Source: Sphingobacteriaceae bacterium | Lineage (GTDB): Bacteria; Bacteroidota; Bacteroidia; B-17B0; Aurantibacillaceae | DNA length: 19,665 nt | Direction: 5' to 3' | Assembly: GCA_023251695.1 (NCBI GenBank) | Contig: JAHEYE010000043.1 | Span: forward strand, 1-19,665 | Part shown: positions 7,818 to 15,014 of the stretch, piece after piece | How the letters are laid out: each line of letters begins with the position of its first letter | How positions within the stretch are numbered: the stretch's first letter is position 1 | Notes under the pieces: generated by a model | Database searches by the model: none | Seen by the model: the letters and a program-made list of their open reading frames with translations, nothing else | What the model was told of the DNA's origin: nothing | Translations under genes and position numbers: made by a program

Positions 7818-8992
7818 TTATTCATTTGAGTAACCTGAGACCTATTAATTCCATTTAGCATCACGTTAGAATTCAAATTTTTATCTGAGATTAATTTAAG
7901 ACTGGGTAAAAAAACAATTAGCATGAGCATAAAAATAAGGACATTAATTTTAGAACTAAATTTAGTATATCCAAAGATGAGCCCTAGAATTACTGTAAGG
8001 TTAAGCGTTAAAAATAAATTGGATTTATTTTCTAGCAAATGATAAGTAGCAAACTTTGATTTAAAGATGAAAATGAAATAAAGAATGAAGGCCGCAAAAA
8101 AATACAAAAAAACCGCCTTATTTTGATTAGTAATTTGTTTGTTTAATTTTTTAACATAAACATTTAAAACGACAATAACCGTAATTGCTAAAAGGACATT
8201 AAAAAAAAAGTAATCGCCAAAGTTTGCAGAAAAAAATAATTCTAAATTTTCCGAACCTATCCCTAGGTTAAACTGACTTGCAAACACTTTATTTTTTATA
8301 AAGTACCGTACAAGCCAGTAATTACATCCTGTTAAAACAACACCTAAAGAAAGCGCGAATAATTTATAATTTGTCCGGAATAAAAAGATTGCAATAAACA
8401 ATTGGGCCAATATTAATCCTATATATGCATTACATGTATAAAACAGAACGCAATTAACAACACCAAGACTTATCGCATTTTTTATGCCTGGGGTGTAGTA
8501 CAATTCTAAAAAGTAAAAGGTGGAAACAAAACTTAAAGTTAAAAGCAATGCATTACTTCCAATGGTTTGGCTTGAATAATTAATACTACTATTAATAAAA
8601 TAAAATAGTGACACCCAGCACGCTGTTCTAAAGTTTACGTATTTGTTAATGAATTTAAATAAGAGAGAGGCTGCCATGCTTAATAAGAAAACATTTAAAA
8701 TTTTTAACCCGGCGGAATTACTAGAAATTTTGGAGCAGAATAATAAGACAATTTTATAGAACGGCTCGAAAACTTTCCAGCCAATTTGGTTTGTTGATGA
8801 TTTTAAAACGGATTTGTGGATCGCGTCTAAGTCTATACTTTCATTCAGGGGACTATCGGAAAAATCGATAAATGCGAATTTAACTACAAAATTAACGATG
8901 AAAATTAGTATAATGGCAAGCCATTCTTTTGTTTTAAAAATATTAATTAATTTGAAAAAAGGCGCAAATAATATATTTATAATAATATCCAA
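7814..8992 (-). CDS. multispanning membrane protein, probable GT-C (PMT_2/GT39-like) glycosyltransferase
   Basis: A 392-residue hydrophobic protein with about ten membrane segments. I recognise no named family with certainty, but the order of elements resembles the PMT_2 core: a first helix (about 24-42), an outer loop rich in acids (DFSDSPLNESIDLDAIH), then FEPFYKIVLLFCSKI, GLKILNVFLLSMAASLLF and SSINYSSQTIGSNALLLTLS, which parallel the 'PPLYY', 'RLPS' and 'YSQ-ARPY' stretches of GT39 enzymes. That would make it an enzyme using a polyprenyl-phosphate sugar on the outer face of the inner membrane. The start is a TTG at 8992, 4 bases after the scoB stop; no in-frame ATG is close. It overlaps the DUF2079 gene by 4 bases. 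The DNA is the most AT-rich of the window (rows with 10-11 G+C in 60). Confidence 0.65.
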   Translation of the reverse strand: MDIIINILFAPFFKLINIFKTKEWLAIILIFIVNFVVKFAFIDFSDSPLNESIDLDAIHKSVLKSSTNQIGWKVFEPFYKIVLLFCSKISSNSAGLKILNVFLLSMAASLLFKFINKYVNFRTACWVSLFYFINSSINYSSQTIGSNALLLTLSFVSTFYFLELYYTPGIKNAISLGVVNCVLFYTCNAYIGLILAQLFIAIFLFRTNYKLFALSLGVVLTGCNYWLVRYFIKNKVFASQFNLGIGSENLELFFSANFGDYFFFNVLLAITVIVVLNVYVKKLNKQITNQNKAVFLYFFAAFILYFIFIFKSKFATYHLLENKSNLFLTLNLTVILGLIFGYTKFSSKINVLIFMLMLIVFLPSLKLISDKNLNSNVMLNGINRSQVTQMNK

Positions 8993-8996
8993 AATA

Positions 8997-9653
8997 CTAC
9001 AATAACATCTCTTTTATATCGCCCTCTATAATTAGTCTGCCTGCAGTAGCATTTTTTATTTGTTCAATACTAATGCCCGGCGCACGTTCCAATAATTTAA
9101 AGCCTCCATGCGGGAGTATGTCATAAACACCTAATTCTGTTACTACTTTTTTAATGCAATGAACGCCCGTAAGCGGCAAAGAACATTTAGATAATAGTTT
9201 TGATTCGCCAGCCTTATTAACCTGTTGCATAGCGACAATAATATTTTTTGCCGAGGCCACCAGGTCCATTGCGCCACCCATACCTTTTACCATTTTACCG
9301 GGAATTTTCCAATTGGCAATATCACCATTCTCACTCACTTCCATTGCCCCTAAAATTGTAAGATCAACTTTTTGCGCACGTATCATTCCAAAACTCATCG
9401 CAGAATCGAAAATAGATGAACCATGTAGTAAGGTAACCGTTTGTTTTCCTGCGTTGATCAAATCAGCATCTTCTTCCCCCTCAAAAGGAAAAGGACCCAT
9501 TCCTAAAATTCCATTTTCAGATTGCAATTCAACATTAATTCCTTCAGGAATATAATTGGCAACCAAAGTAGGAATACCAATTCCCAAATTAACATACATT
9601 CCATCCTTTACCTCTCTGGCAATGCGTTTAGCGATTCCGTTTTTGTCAAGCAT
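8997..9653 (-). CDS. scoB: 3-oxoacid CoA-transferase, subunit B
   Basis: Beta subunit of succinyl-CoA:3-oxoacid (acetoacetate) CoA-transferase, EC 2.8.3.5, which swaps CoA between succinyl-CoA and acetoacetate in the cytoplasm. At 218 residues it has the usual length. The family I catalytic glutamate is Glu46 in the SENGILGMGP motif (45-54). GIGIPTLVANYIP (24-36) precedes it, and MVKGMGGAMDLVASAKNIIV and CSLPLTGVHCIKKVVTELGV follow, all typical of SCOT beta. It pairs with the alpha subunit encoded at 10225-10935, but unlike the usual adjacent scoA-scoB arrangement an unrelated gene lies between them. It starts 2 bases after that gene's stop and is followed after 4 bases by a membrane glycosyltransferase-like gene, so it appears embedded in the same operon. 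Confidence 0.95.
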   Translation of the reverse strand: MLDKNGIAKRIAREVKDGMYVNLGIGIPTLVANYIPEGINVELQSENGILGMGPFPFEGEEDADLINAGKQTVTLLHGSSIFDSAMSFGMIRAQKVDLTILGAMEVSENGDIANWKIPGKMVKGMGGAMDLVASAKNIIVAMQQVNKAGESKLLSKCSLPLTGVHCIKKVVTELGVYDILPHGGFKLLERAPGISIEQIKNATAGRLIIEGDIKEMLL

Positions 9654-9655
9654 AA

Positions 9656-10213
9656 TTATTCTCTAATAATTTCAATTACTAAATCATCAACATCAAAGGC
9701 GCCTTTACCGGTATTTTTATAGGGAAATACCCTGAGTGTTTTAGCAGACGAAGAATTGATTTGTTTATCTAAAGTAATACTGTCCTTGAAAGGAACCCAA
9801 ACGTTAAATTGTTTAAGATGTTTTTCAGACTTCAAAGTCCCCCAAAAAAAAGCTGAATCCTTGATGTTTGATAAAGATATAGCTATACAACCCTTAAAAT
9901 TATCTGACTCCCTCATTTTTCCGCTGACAACAATTTTTAAATTACTATTCTTTAAAGAGTCCGGTAAAACAAAATCGGTTCCGAAACCAAACGCAAGCGC
10001 ACTATCTACCCTAATGTATCTGTTAGACGGATTGTTTTCATCAATTACCAAACATGGAGGAATATATTGGTTAACCTCGCCGGTTAGATAAATTTTTACT
10101 GAAACCTTTTTATCAAATTCATACCCATCATCTGCTTCGCATTTTGAAAATACAACGAACAGAATTAAAGCAATACACGCTAAAGAAAATGTTCTTTTAA
10201 GATTCGCTTTCAT
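9656..10213 (-). CDS. hypothetical exported protein, possible surface lipoprotein
   Basis: I do not recognise a family. The 185-residue product starts with basic residues and a hydrophobic stretch (8-22) ending in VFSKCEADDG. Cys25 could be a lipid-bearing cysteine, although Lys at -1 is not a canonical lipobox residue. The acids just after the Cys resemble the lipoprotein export signal that sends Bacteroidota lipoproteins to the cell surface. The rest alternates short strands and ends FDVDDLVIEII, the way many carbohydrate-binding-like beta-sandwich domains end. It holds four Asp-Ser-[ALI] triplets (70-72, 85-87, 119-121, 144-146), matching the Bacteroidota O-glycosylation motif. It starts 11 bases after scoA and stops 2 bases before scoB, so it is certainly within that transcription unit. 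Function unknown; a simple signal-peptidase I exported protein is the alternative. Confidence 0.72.
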   Translation of the reverse strand: MKANLKRTFSLACIALILFVVFSKCEADDGYEFDKKVSVKIYLTGEVNQYIPPCLVIDENNPSNRYIRVDSALAFGFGTDFVLPDSLKNSNLKIVVSGKMRESDNFKGCIAISLSNIKDSAFFWGTLKSEKHLKQFNVWVPFKDSITLDKQINSSSAKTLRVFPYKNTGKGAFDVDDLVIEIIRE

Positions 10214-10224
10214 AAGATATTTTA

Positions 10225-10935
10225 TTATTTTTTTCTTACAGTTCTTTGTTCAATTCTCTTTTCATATTTCTCACCCTGAAAAATACGGTGAACATAAATC
10301 CCCGGTGTATGTATATGATCAGGATTCAATTCACCTACAGGCACCAAATGCTCAACTTCGGCAATAGTAATTTTTCCTGCCATAGCCATCATCGGATTAA
10401 AATTTCTTGCAGTTGACCGGTAAATTAAATTTCCTGCTGCATCACCTTTCCATGCTTTTACAATTGCAAAATCCGAATCAAAAGCATGTTCCATTAAATA
10501 GTCTTTTTCAGTACCATTAAATTTAAACTTGCGCACTTCTTTCCCTTGTGCAATTTCTGTTCCAACCCCGGCAGGAGTAAATACAACCGGCATACCATAA
10601 CCTGCCGCCATGCATCGTGTAGCTAAGGTGCCTTGCGGAATTAAATCCACTTCCAATTCACCACTTAGCATTTGTCTTTCGAATTCAGCATTCTCGCCAA
10701 CATAACTCGAGATCATTTTTTTGATTTGCTTAGTCTGCAATAGTAAACCCAATCCAAAATCATCAACACCAGCATTGTTGCTTATGCAGGTTAGTCCCTT
10801 AACACCTTTTTTTACTAAGGCGGCAATACAATTTTCCGGAATACCACACAAGCCAAATCCGCCAAGCATTAAAGTCATATTGTCTTTAATGTCTTTTATA
10901 GCCTCATCGGCACTTTTAACAACCTTGTTAATCAT
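10225..10935 (-). CDS. scoA: 3-oxoacid CoA-transferase, subunit A
   Basis: Alpha subunit of succinyl-CoA:3-oxoacid CoA-transferase (EC 2.8.3.5), which with ScoB activates acetoacetate for thiolysis or disposes of it. Motifs: MLGGFGLCGIPENCI (GGFGLCGIPE at 25-34), CISNNAGVDDFGLGLLL, MISSYVGENAEFERQMLSGE, then LIPQGTLATRCMAAGYGMP, FTPAGVGTEIAQGKEVRKF, and NPMMAMAGKITIAEVEHLVP near the end. The frame is open upstream to 11010, but I start at the ATG at 10935, giving 236 residues. The extra 25 residues are a hydrophobic stretch foreign to this cytoplasmic family, and a -7-like TATTTTTG lies within it. It is the first gene of the long minus-strand run; the next gene is not scoB but a putative lipoprotein 11 bases downstream. 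Confidence 0.95.
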   Translation of the reverse strand: MINKVVKSADEAIKDIKDNMTLMLGGFGLCGIPENCIAALVKKGVKGLTCISNNAGVDDFGLGLLLQTKQIKKMISSYVGENAEFERQMLSGELEVDLIPQGTLATRCMAAGYGMPVVFTPAGVGTEIAQGKEVRKFKFNGTEKDYLMEHAFDSDFAIVKAWKGDAAGNLIYRSTARNFNPMMAMAGKITIAEVEHLVPVGELNPDHIHTPGIYVHRIFQGEKYEKRIEQRTVRKK

Positions 10936-11152
10936 ACAAAATAATAGGGCTACAAAAATAAGGTTTTTTTTGGTTTTTGGAAGGGAAATTATATACCATA
11001 CTATCCCCACGCAAAACGGCGGAATTTTAAGTATAATTACCCTGTTAATTTAATCGGTACCGGTTAAGCGTATTTCTTGGTATTCTGACTTTACGAATTC
11101 TATCTAGGCCTGTCAACATTTCAGAATCCTGACCAAATGATTCCAACCAAAG
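10936..11152. other. 217-base intergenic region between the GT39 gene and scoA
   Basis: The largest gene-free stretch of the window. On the minus strand a TATTTTTG at 10953-10960 matches TAnnTTTG and ends 17 bases before the scoA ATG, so it is a candidate -7 element; no good -33 element lies at 19-21 bases. An 8-base palindrome CGGTACCG is at 11055-11062. I see no clear terminator for the GT39 gene that ends at 11153, and no convincing small gene. Confidence 0.45.
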
Positions 11153-12628
11153 TTAATTCACCTTATTAATATTTTTATAGCTTAATATCTTAACTACCAT
11201 CATTCCACCTGAGTCCATATACACTTCATAATTAAAATTATCACGGAGGTAAGGAGGAATACTCGGATGGGTGAACATGTAAACTTTATTTGGCACGATG
11301 CCAATATTATCGGTAATATCACGAATGTTTATTTCGTAGTTAAATTTATCATTATATAACATTTTATAGAATAGGGCATGTCCATTATAACCAGCTGTTA
11401 GCATTTCGAATTTTCTAGGCACATTTTTCAGTTTATGGTATCTTTTCAGAGCCTCACCAAAGTGTATATCGTGCCAGCTTATTTCAGGATTTTGGTTCGC
11501 ATAAATTATTTCACTAAAAGGCAAGGCAAAAATGAATATCAAAAAAGCAGATTTTGCAAGGTAATTGGTTAACCTTGGAAAATTGACATAACTAATTATT
11601 GATTTTAAACCTAATGCACCAAAGATGCTGAGCATAGGATAAGCAGGCGCCTCATACCATTCTAATTTCGTTTTCGAAGATGAAATAACAGTAATAAAAC
11701 AAACAAAAGAAAGTAACCAGATGGTTCCATATTTTCTAAAAAAATGTTCCTTTGGTAAGATAAACCAAAAAGGGATAAGGCCAATAATTAAGTAAATGAA
11801 GTATTTGAAATCTCTATCATACATCTGTTGAATAAAGAAATACCATGGATGATTGTGAACCGCTCCATCAGTATACCAACGTCCTATTTCGCTCTGAAGC
11901 ATAAAGCTTATGTAGCCTGGCGTTTTAAGTTCTCGCAATCCATAATATGAAAAAATGAGCAAAATAATTACAAAAATGCAAACATACAGTTGTTTTATCT
12001 TTAAAAGATATAGTATTTTGTTTTTTAATATGGCATAAATAATGAAACTAGGCACAACAAGCAAGCAAGCAATGCCCTTTGTGAAAAAACCAAGCAAAAT
12101 AAAAGCGCTGAAAACTAGCAGATACTTTATTTTTTCATATTCCAATAATTTATAAAAATAAATTACAGAACCGGTTATGAAAAATATTAAAACAGAGTCT
12201 AAGTCGCCGTTCCTAGTAACGTGATATGTAACATAGCCTTTTGTGGAAATTAAGAACAGCACAGCGTATGTGGCAAAATCCATACCGAGCTTTTCTTTAA
12301 TTGCAAAACGAATAAATAGCAGTACAATTCCGAGTGCAGCCAAACCAGAAGGAAGCCTAACTGCCAATTCACCAGGACCAAATAACTTAAAACACAGAAC
12401 CTGAAAGTAACATACCAATGGTGGATTTGTTGCAAACATTTCTGGGACACCATTGTAATATTTAACAAGATAATTCCCATGAAGGTACATTTCATAAGCA
12501 TTAACCGCGTAGGTTCCTTCATCCCATAACATAATCTTATCTGTTCCAAGATGATAAAATATACTAAAGTACGTTGCAACCAAAAGCAGTATGATAGTAA
12601 TATTATGGTTCGTTAAATACTTCCGCAT
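11153..12628 (-). CDS. family 39 glycosyltransferase, ArnT/PMT_2 type (GT-C)
   Basis: A 491-residue inner-membrane enzyme of the ArnT/PMT type that transfers a sugar from polyprenyl phosphate to an acceptor on the outer face. After the first helix (10-28) comes MLWDEGTYAVNAYEM, whose Asp36-Glu37 is the conserved catalytic acid pair of the first loop. ATNPPLVCYFQVLCFKLFG corresponds to the usual 'KPPLxYW' segment with Asn in place of Lys, and ELAVRLPSGLAALGIVLLF is the classic 'RLPS' helix. About ten more hydrophobic segments follow, including FFTKGIACLLVVPSFI (the 'TKG' element), then a soluble C-terminal domain of about 90 residues. It lies 42 bases downstream of the PBP1A gene on the same strand, so it may be cotranscribed with it. 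Donor sugar and acceptor (lipid A, protein or glycan) cannot be told. Confidence 0.9.
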   Translation of the reverse strand: MRKYLTNHNITIILLLVATYFSIFYHLGTDKIMLWDEGTYAVNAYEMYLHGNYLVKYYNGVPEMFATNPPLVCYFQVLCFKLFGPGELAVRLPSGLAALGIVLLFIRFAIKEKLGMDFATYAVLFLISTKGYVTYHVTRNGDLDSVLIFFITGSVIYFYKLLEYEKIKYLLVFSAFILLGFFTKGIACLLVVPSFIIYAILKNKILYLLKIKQLYVCIFVIILLIFSYYGLRELKTPGYISFMLQSEIGRWYTDGAVHNHPWYFFIQQMYDRDFKYFIYLIIGLIPFWFILPKEHFFRKYGTIWLLSFVCFITVISSSKTKLEWYEAPAYPMLSIFGALGLKSIISYVNFPRLTNYLAKSAFLIFIFALPFSEIIYANQNPEISWHDIHFGEALKRYHKLKNVPRKFEMLTAGYNGHALFYKMLYNDKFNYEINIRDITDNIGIVPNKVYMFTHPSIPPYLRDNFNYEVYMDSGGMMVVKILSYKNINKVN

Positions 12629-12670
12629 GCTGAAAATAATAATCTATTATAATACATATGTAATTACCAT

Positions 12671-14917
12671 CTAAGGGATGTCACCTTCAAAACTCTCTTC
12701 TTCAGGCAGTATATCCTTCTCGTATTTCGAGCAATCGAGCTCCACATCGCCCATATGCAAAGGTTTGGCAAAATCGCCTTTACTAACCTTTAAAGTTCTG
12801 TCGTTATATACTTTCTGGAAAAATTTACCCCATATAGGCAAAGCCATTGTCGCACCTTGTCCAACCTCAGTACTATTAAAATGCACACTTCTGTCTTCAC
12901 CACCTACCCAGCAACCGGCACTTAGGTCAGGCGTTAAACCAATGAACCAACCATCCGAATTGTTTTGCGTAGTTCCTGTTTTACCTGCTATCTGTGCCCC
13001 TAATTTATATTTAGAAAGACTCATTCCTGTACCATGCTGAACAACACCTTTCATCAACTGACACATTACATAAGCTTTTTCGGGACTGAAAACCTCATCG
13101 GTAGTCGGAATAAATTCTTCTAATACTTTTCCGTTTTTATCTTCAATGCGGGTGATGAATGTAGGCTGCACATAAGTACCTTCGTTGGCGAATGTAGATA
13201 TAGCCCCCACCATCTCAAATACAGAAATGTCCGCTGTACCTAAACAAAGCGACGGTACCGGATCCATTGGCGAGGTAATGCCCATGCGGCGTGCTAAATT
13301 CACAACTGCATAAGGACCAAATTTTTTCATGAGCGCTGCGCTTATATAATTTACAGATAGTGCCAATGCCTGCTTGAGGGTAAGCAAACGATTTTCCCAT
13401 TTTAATTTTTGTTTGGCGTTAAACGAATTATCCGGACACCATTCTTTCCCGTCCTCAGTGGTAACACATGTTCTTACACATGGCATTTGATAACAGGGAG
13501 AATAACCTTCCTGAATAGCCATAGCATAAACAAAAGGCTTGAAAGTTGAACCTACTTGGCGGCGGCCTACTTTTACATGATCGTATTTAAAATGTTTGTG
13601 GTTGATACCGCCTACCCAGGCTTTTACATAACCACTTTGCGGTTCAATGGCAATAAAGCCTGTTTGCAAAAAACTTTTGTAATAACGGATGCTATCCCAG
13701 GGCGTCATGATAGTATCAACCTCTCCTCTCAAAGTATACACCGACATAGGGGAAGGCGTATGAAATATTTTCTCAATGTCTTTTGCTGTTAATCCCTGTT
13801 CTTTCAGTTCGCGGTAGCGGTCGCTTCGCTTCATGGCAGAATTCATTATGTTTTCAATTTCTTTTTGACTTACGTTCCATGCAAAAGGCGCGTTCTTTTT
13901 TTGCTTGCAATCTTTATTAAATGCTTTTTGCAATTCCAGCATGTGTTCATACACCGCTTCTTCAGCATATTGTTGCATCCGCGAATCTATGGTGGTATAA
14001 ATACGCAATCCGTCTTTGTAAATATTATAAGGTTTTTTTGTTTCGGGATTAATGTGTTTTTCACACCAGTCTTTCAGAAAATGCTCCCGCAAATATTCCC
14101 TGAAATAAGGGGCCAAACCATCGTTATGATCTTCCGGATGAAAACTTAATCCCAATGGTTTTACTTTTAAAGTATCAAATTGGTTTTGATTGATGTATCC
14201 GTATTTGAGCATCTGGCTTAATACCACATTACGCCTGTGTTTTGCTTTTTCCGGAAAACGGATTGGATTGTAGAGTGAAGGATTTTGCGCCATGCCAACC
14301 AACATGGCAGCCTGTTCTATTCTTAAACTATCCGGACTAACATTAAAATAAATTTTCGAAGCCGATTTAATACCTACTGCCAAATTCAGAAAATCGAATT
14401 TGTTAAGGTACATGGCCATGATTTCTTCTTTGGAATAATTTTTTTCGAGCCGCGTAGCAATAACCCATTCTTTCATTTTGCGAGTCGCTAATTGAATTTT
14501 TGTGAGTTTCTCCCGAGGGAACATCATCTTCGCCAATTGTTGGGTAATCGTACTTCCCCCACCTTTTGAACCGCCTGTTACAACGCCCGACACAGCACGG
14601 AATAAAGCCTTAATATCAACGCCACTGTGCTCATAAAAACGTGCGTCTTCAGTAGCAATAAGAGCGTTTGTTAAATCTTTATCCAATTCTCTAAACGTAA
14701 CATTAACACGGTTCTCGTTGTAATATTTTCCGAGCACTTTAGCATCTGAGCTGTATATAACGGTCGCCAGATTGCTCTTTGGATTTTGTAACTCCTCAAC
14801 ACTTGGCAAATCGCCGAGCACTTCGCCCGCAACAAGCGCGAGTAATAAAAAAATAGTGAGGAACGGCAGCCATAATAGGAGCCATGTAAGGGCAATGTAT
14901 TTTTTGTTTTTGGCCAC
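12671..14917 (-). CDS. penicillin-binding protein 1A, bifunctional transglycosylase/transpeptidase
   Basis: Class A PBP that polymerises lipid II glycan and crosslinks peptidoglycan in the periplasm. It has one N-terminal membrane anchor (about 8-31). The GT51 domain shows ATEDARFYEHSGVD (catalytic Glu90), GGGSTITQQLAKMMFPRE (119-136) and RKMKEWVIATRLEKNYSKEE leading to YLN near 172. The transpeptidase domain has GSTFK (catalytic Ser457), SVN (521-523) and KTGTTQNNSDGWFIG (KTG at 646-648). Length 748 is normal. The start is a GTG at 14917: an in-frame TGA lies five codons upstream and the next Met is residue 131. A TACTTTTG promoter element ends 13 bases before it. A cluster of four Cys (475, 480, 484, 494) just after the SxxK motif is unusual for a periplasmic enzyme. 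A GT39 gene follows. Confidence 0.96.
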   Translation of the reverse strand: MAKNKKYIALTWLLLWLPFLTIFLLLALVAGEVLGDLPSVEELQNPKSNLATVIYSSDAKVLGKYYNENRVNVTFRELDKDLTNALIATEDARFYEHSGVDIKALFRAVSGVVTGGSKGGGSTITQQLAKMMFPREKLTKIQLATRKMKEWVIATRLEKNYSKEEIMAMYLNKFDFLNLAVGIKSASKIYFNVSPDSLRIEQAAMLVGMAQNPSLYNPIRFPEKAKHRRNVVLSQMLKYGYINQNQFDTLKVKPLGLSFHPEDHNDGLAPYFREYLREHFLKDWCEKHINPETKKPYNIYKDGLRIYTTIDSRMQQYAEEAVYEHMLELQKAFNKDCKQKKNAPFAWNVSQKEIENIMNSAMKRSDRYRELKEQGLTAKDIEKIFHTPSPMSVYTLRGEVDTIMTPWDSIRYYKSFLQTGFIAIEPQSGYVKAWVGGINHKHFKYDHVKVGRRQVGSTFKPFVYAMAIQEGYSPCYQMPCVRTCVTTEDGKEWCPDNSFNAKQKLKWENRLLTLKQALALSVNYISAALMKKFGPYAVVNLARRMGITSPMDPVPSLCLGTADISVFEMVGAISTFANEGTYVQPTFITRIEDKNGKVLEEFIPTTDEVFSPEKAYVMCQLMKGVVQHGTGMSLSKYKLGAQIAGKTGTTQNNSDGWFIGLTPDLSAGCWVGGEDRSVHFNSTEVGQGATMALPIWGKFFQKVYNDRTLKVSKGDFAKPLHMGDVELDCSKYEKDILPEEESFEGDIP

Positions 14918-14930
14918 CTGAGAACTTTGT

Positions 14931-14961
14931 CAAAAGTACTAAAATACCGCAAAGGCGGAAA
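14931..14961 (-). promoter_or_regulatory. probable promoter of the PBP1A gene
   Basis: On the minus strand TACTTTTG (14931-14938) is an exact TAnnTTTG -7 match, and TTTC (14958-14961, one mismatch to TTTG) lies 19 bases upstream. The -7 element ends 13 bases before the GTG start, implying a very short leader. Confidence 0.5.
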
Positions 14962-14976
14962 CAGAAGAAGTGAATG

Positions 14977-14995
14977 AAAAATTATCCCGAAGGGA
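14977..14995 (-). terminator. weak terminator-like hairpin downstream of the FNR gene
   Basis: On the minus strand TCCC-TTC-GGGA forms a 4-bp hairpin followed, three bases on, by a run of five T, about 20 bases after the FNR stop. The stem is short, so some read-through into the PBP1A gene is expected if it works at all. Confidence 0.3.
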
Positions 14996-15014
14996 AACCT
15001 CGAGTTAAAAAAGC

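Noticed and set aside
10936..11010. N-terminal extension of ScoA with a hydrophobic, signal-like stretch
   Set aside because: CoA-transferases are cytoplasmic and the family begins at the MINKVV methionine; the upstream codons look like intergenic DNA with a -7-like element.
11055..11062. Palindrome CGGTACCG between the GT39 gene and scoA as an operator or terminator
   Set aside because: A single 8-base palindrome without a T-run or repeated half-sites is too little to call a site.
13865..14149. Plus-strand open frame of 94 codons opposite the PBP1A gene, and similar antisense frames elsewhere (for example 9756-10091, 12678-13040)
   Set aside because: They lie wholly opposite well-supported genes, have no recognisable motifs and no plausible promoter or start context.
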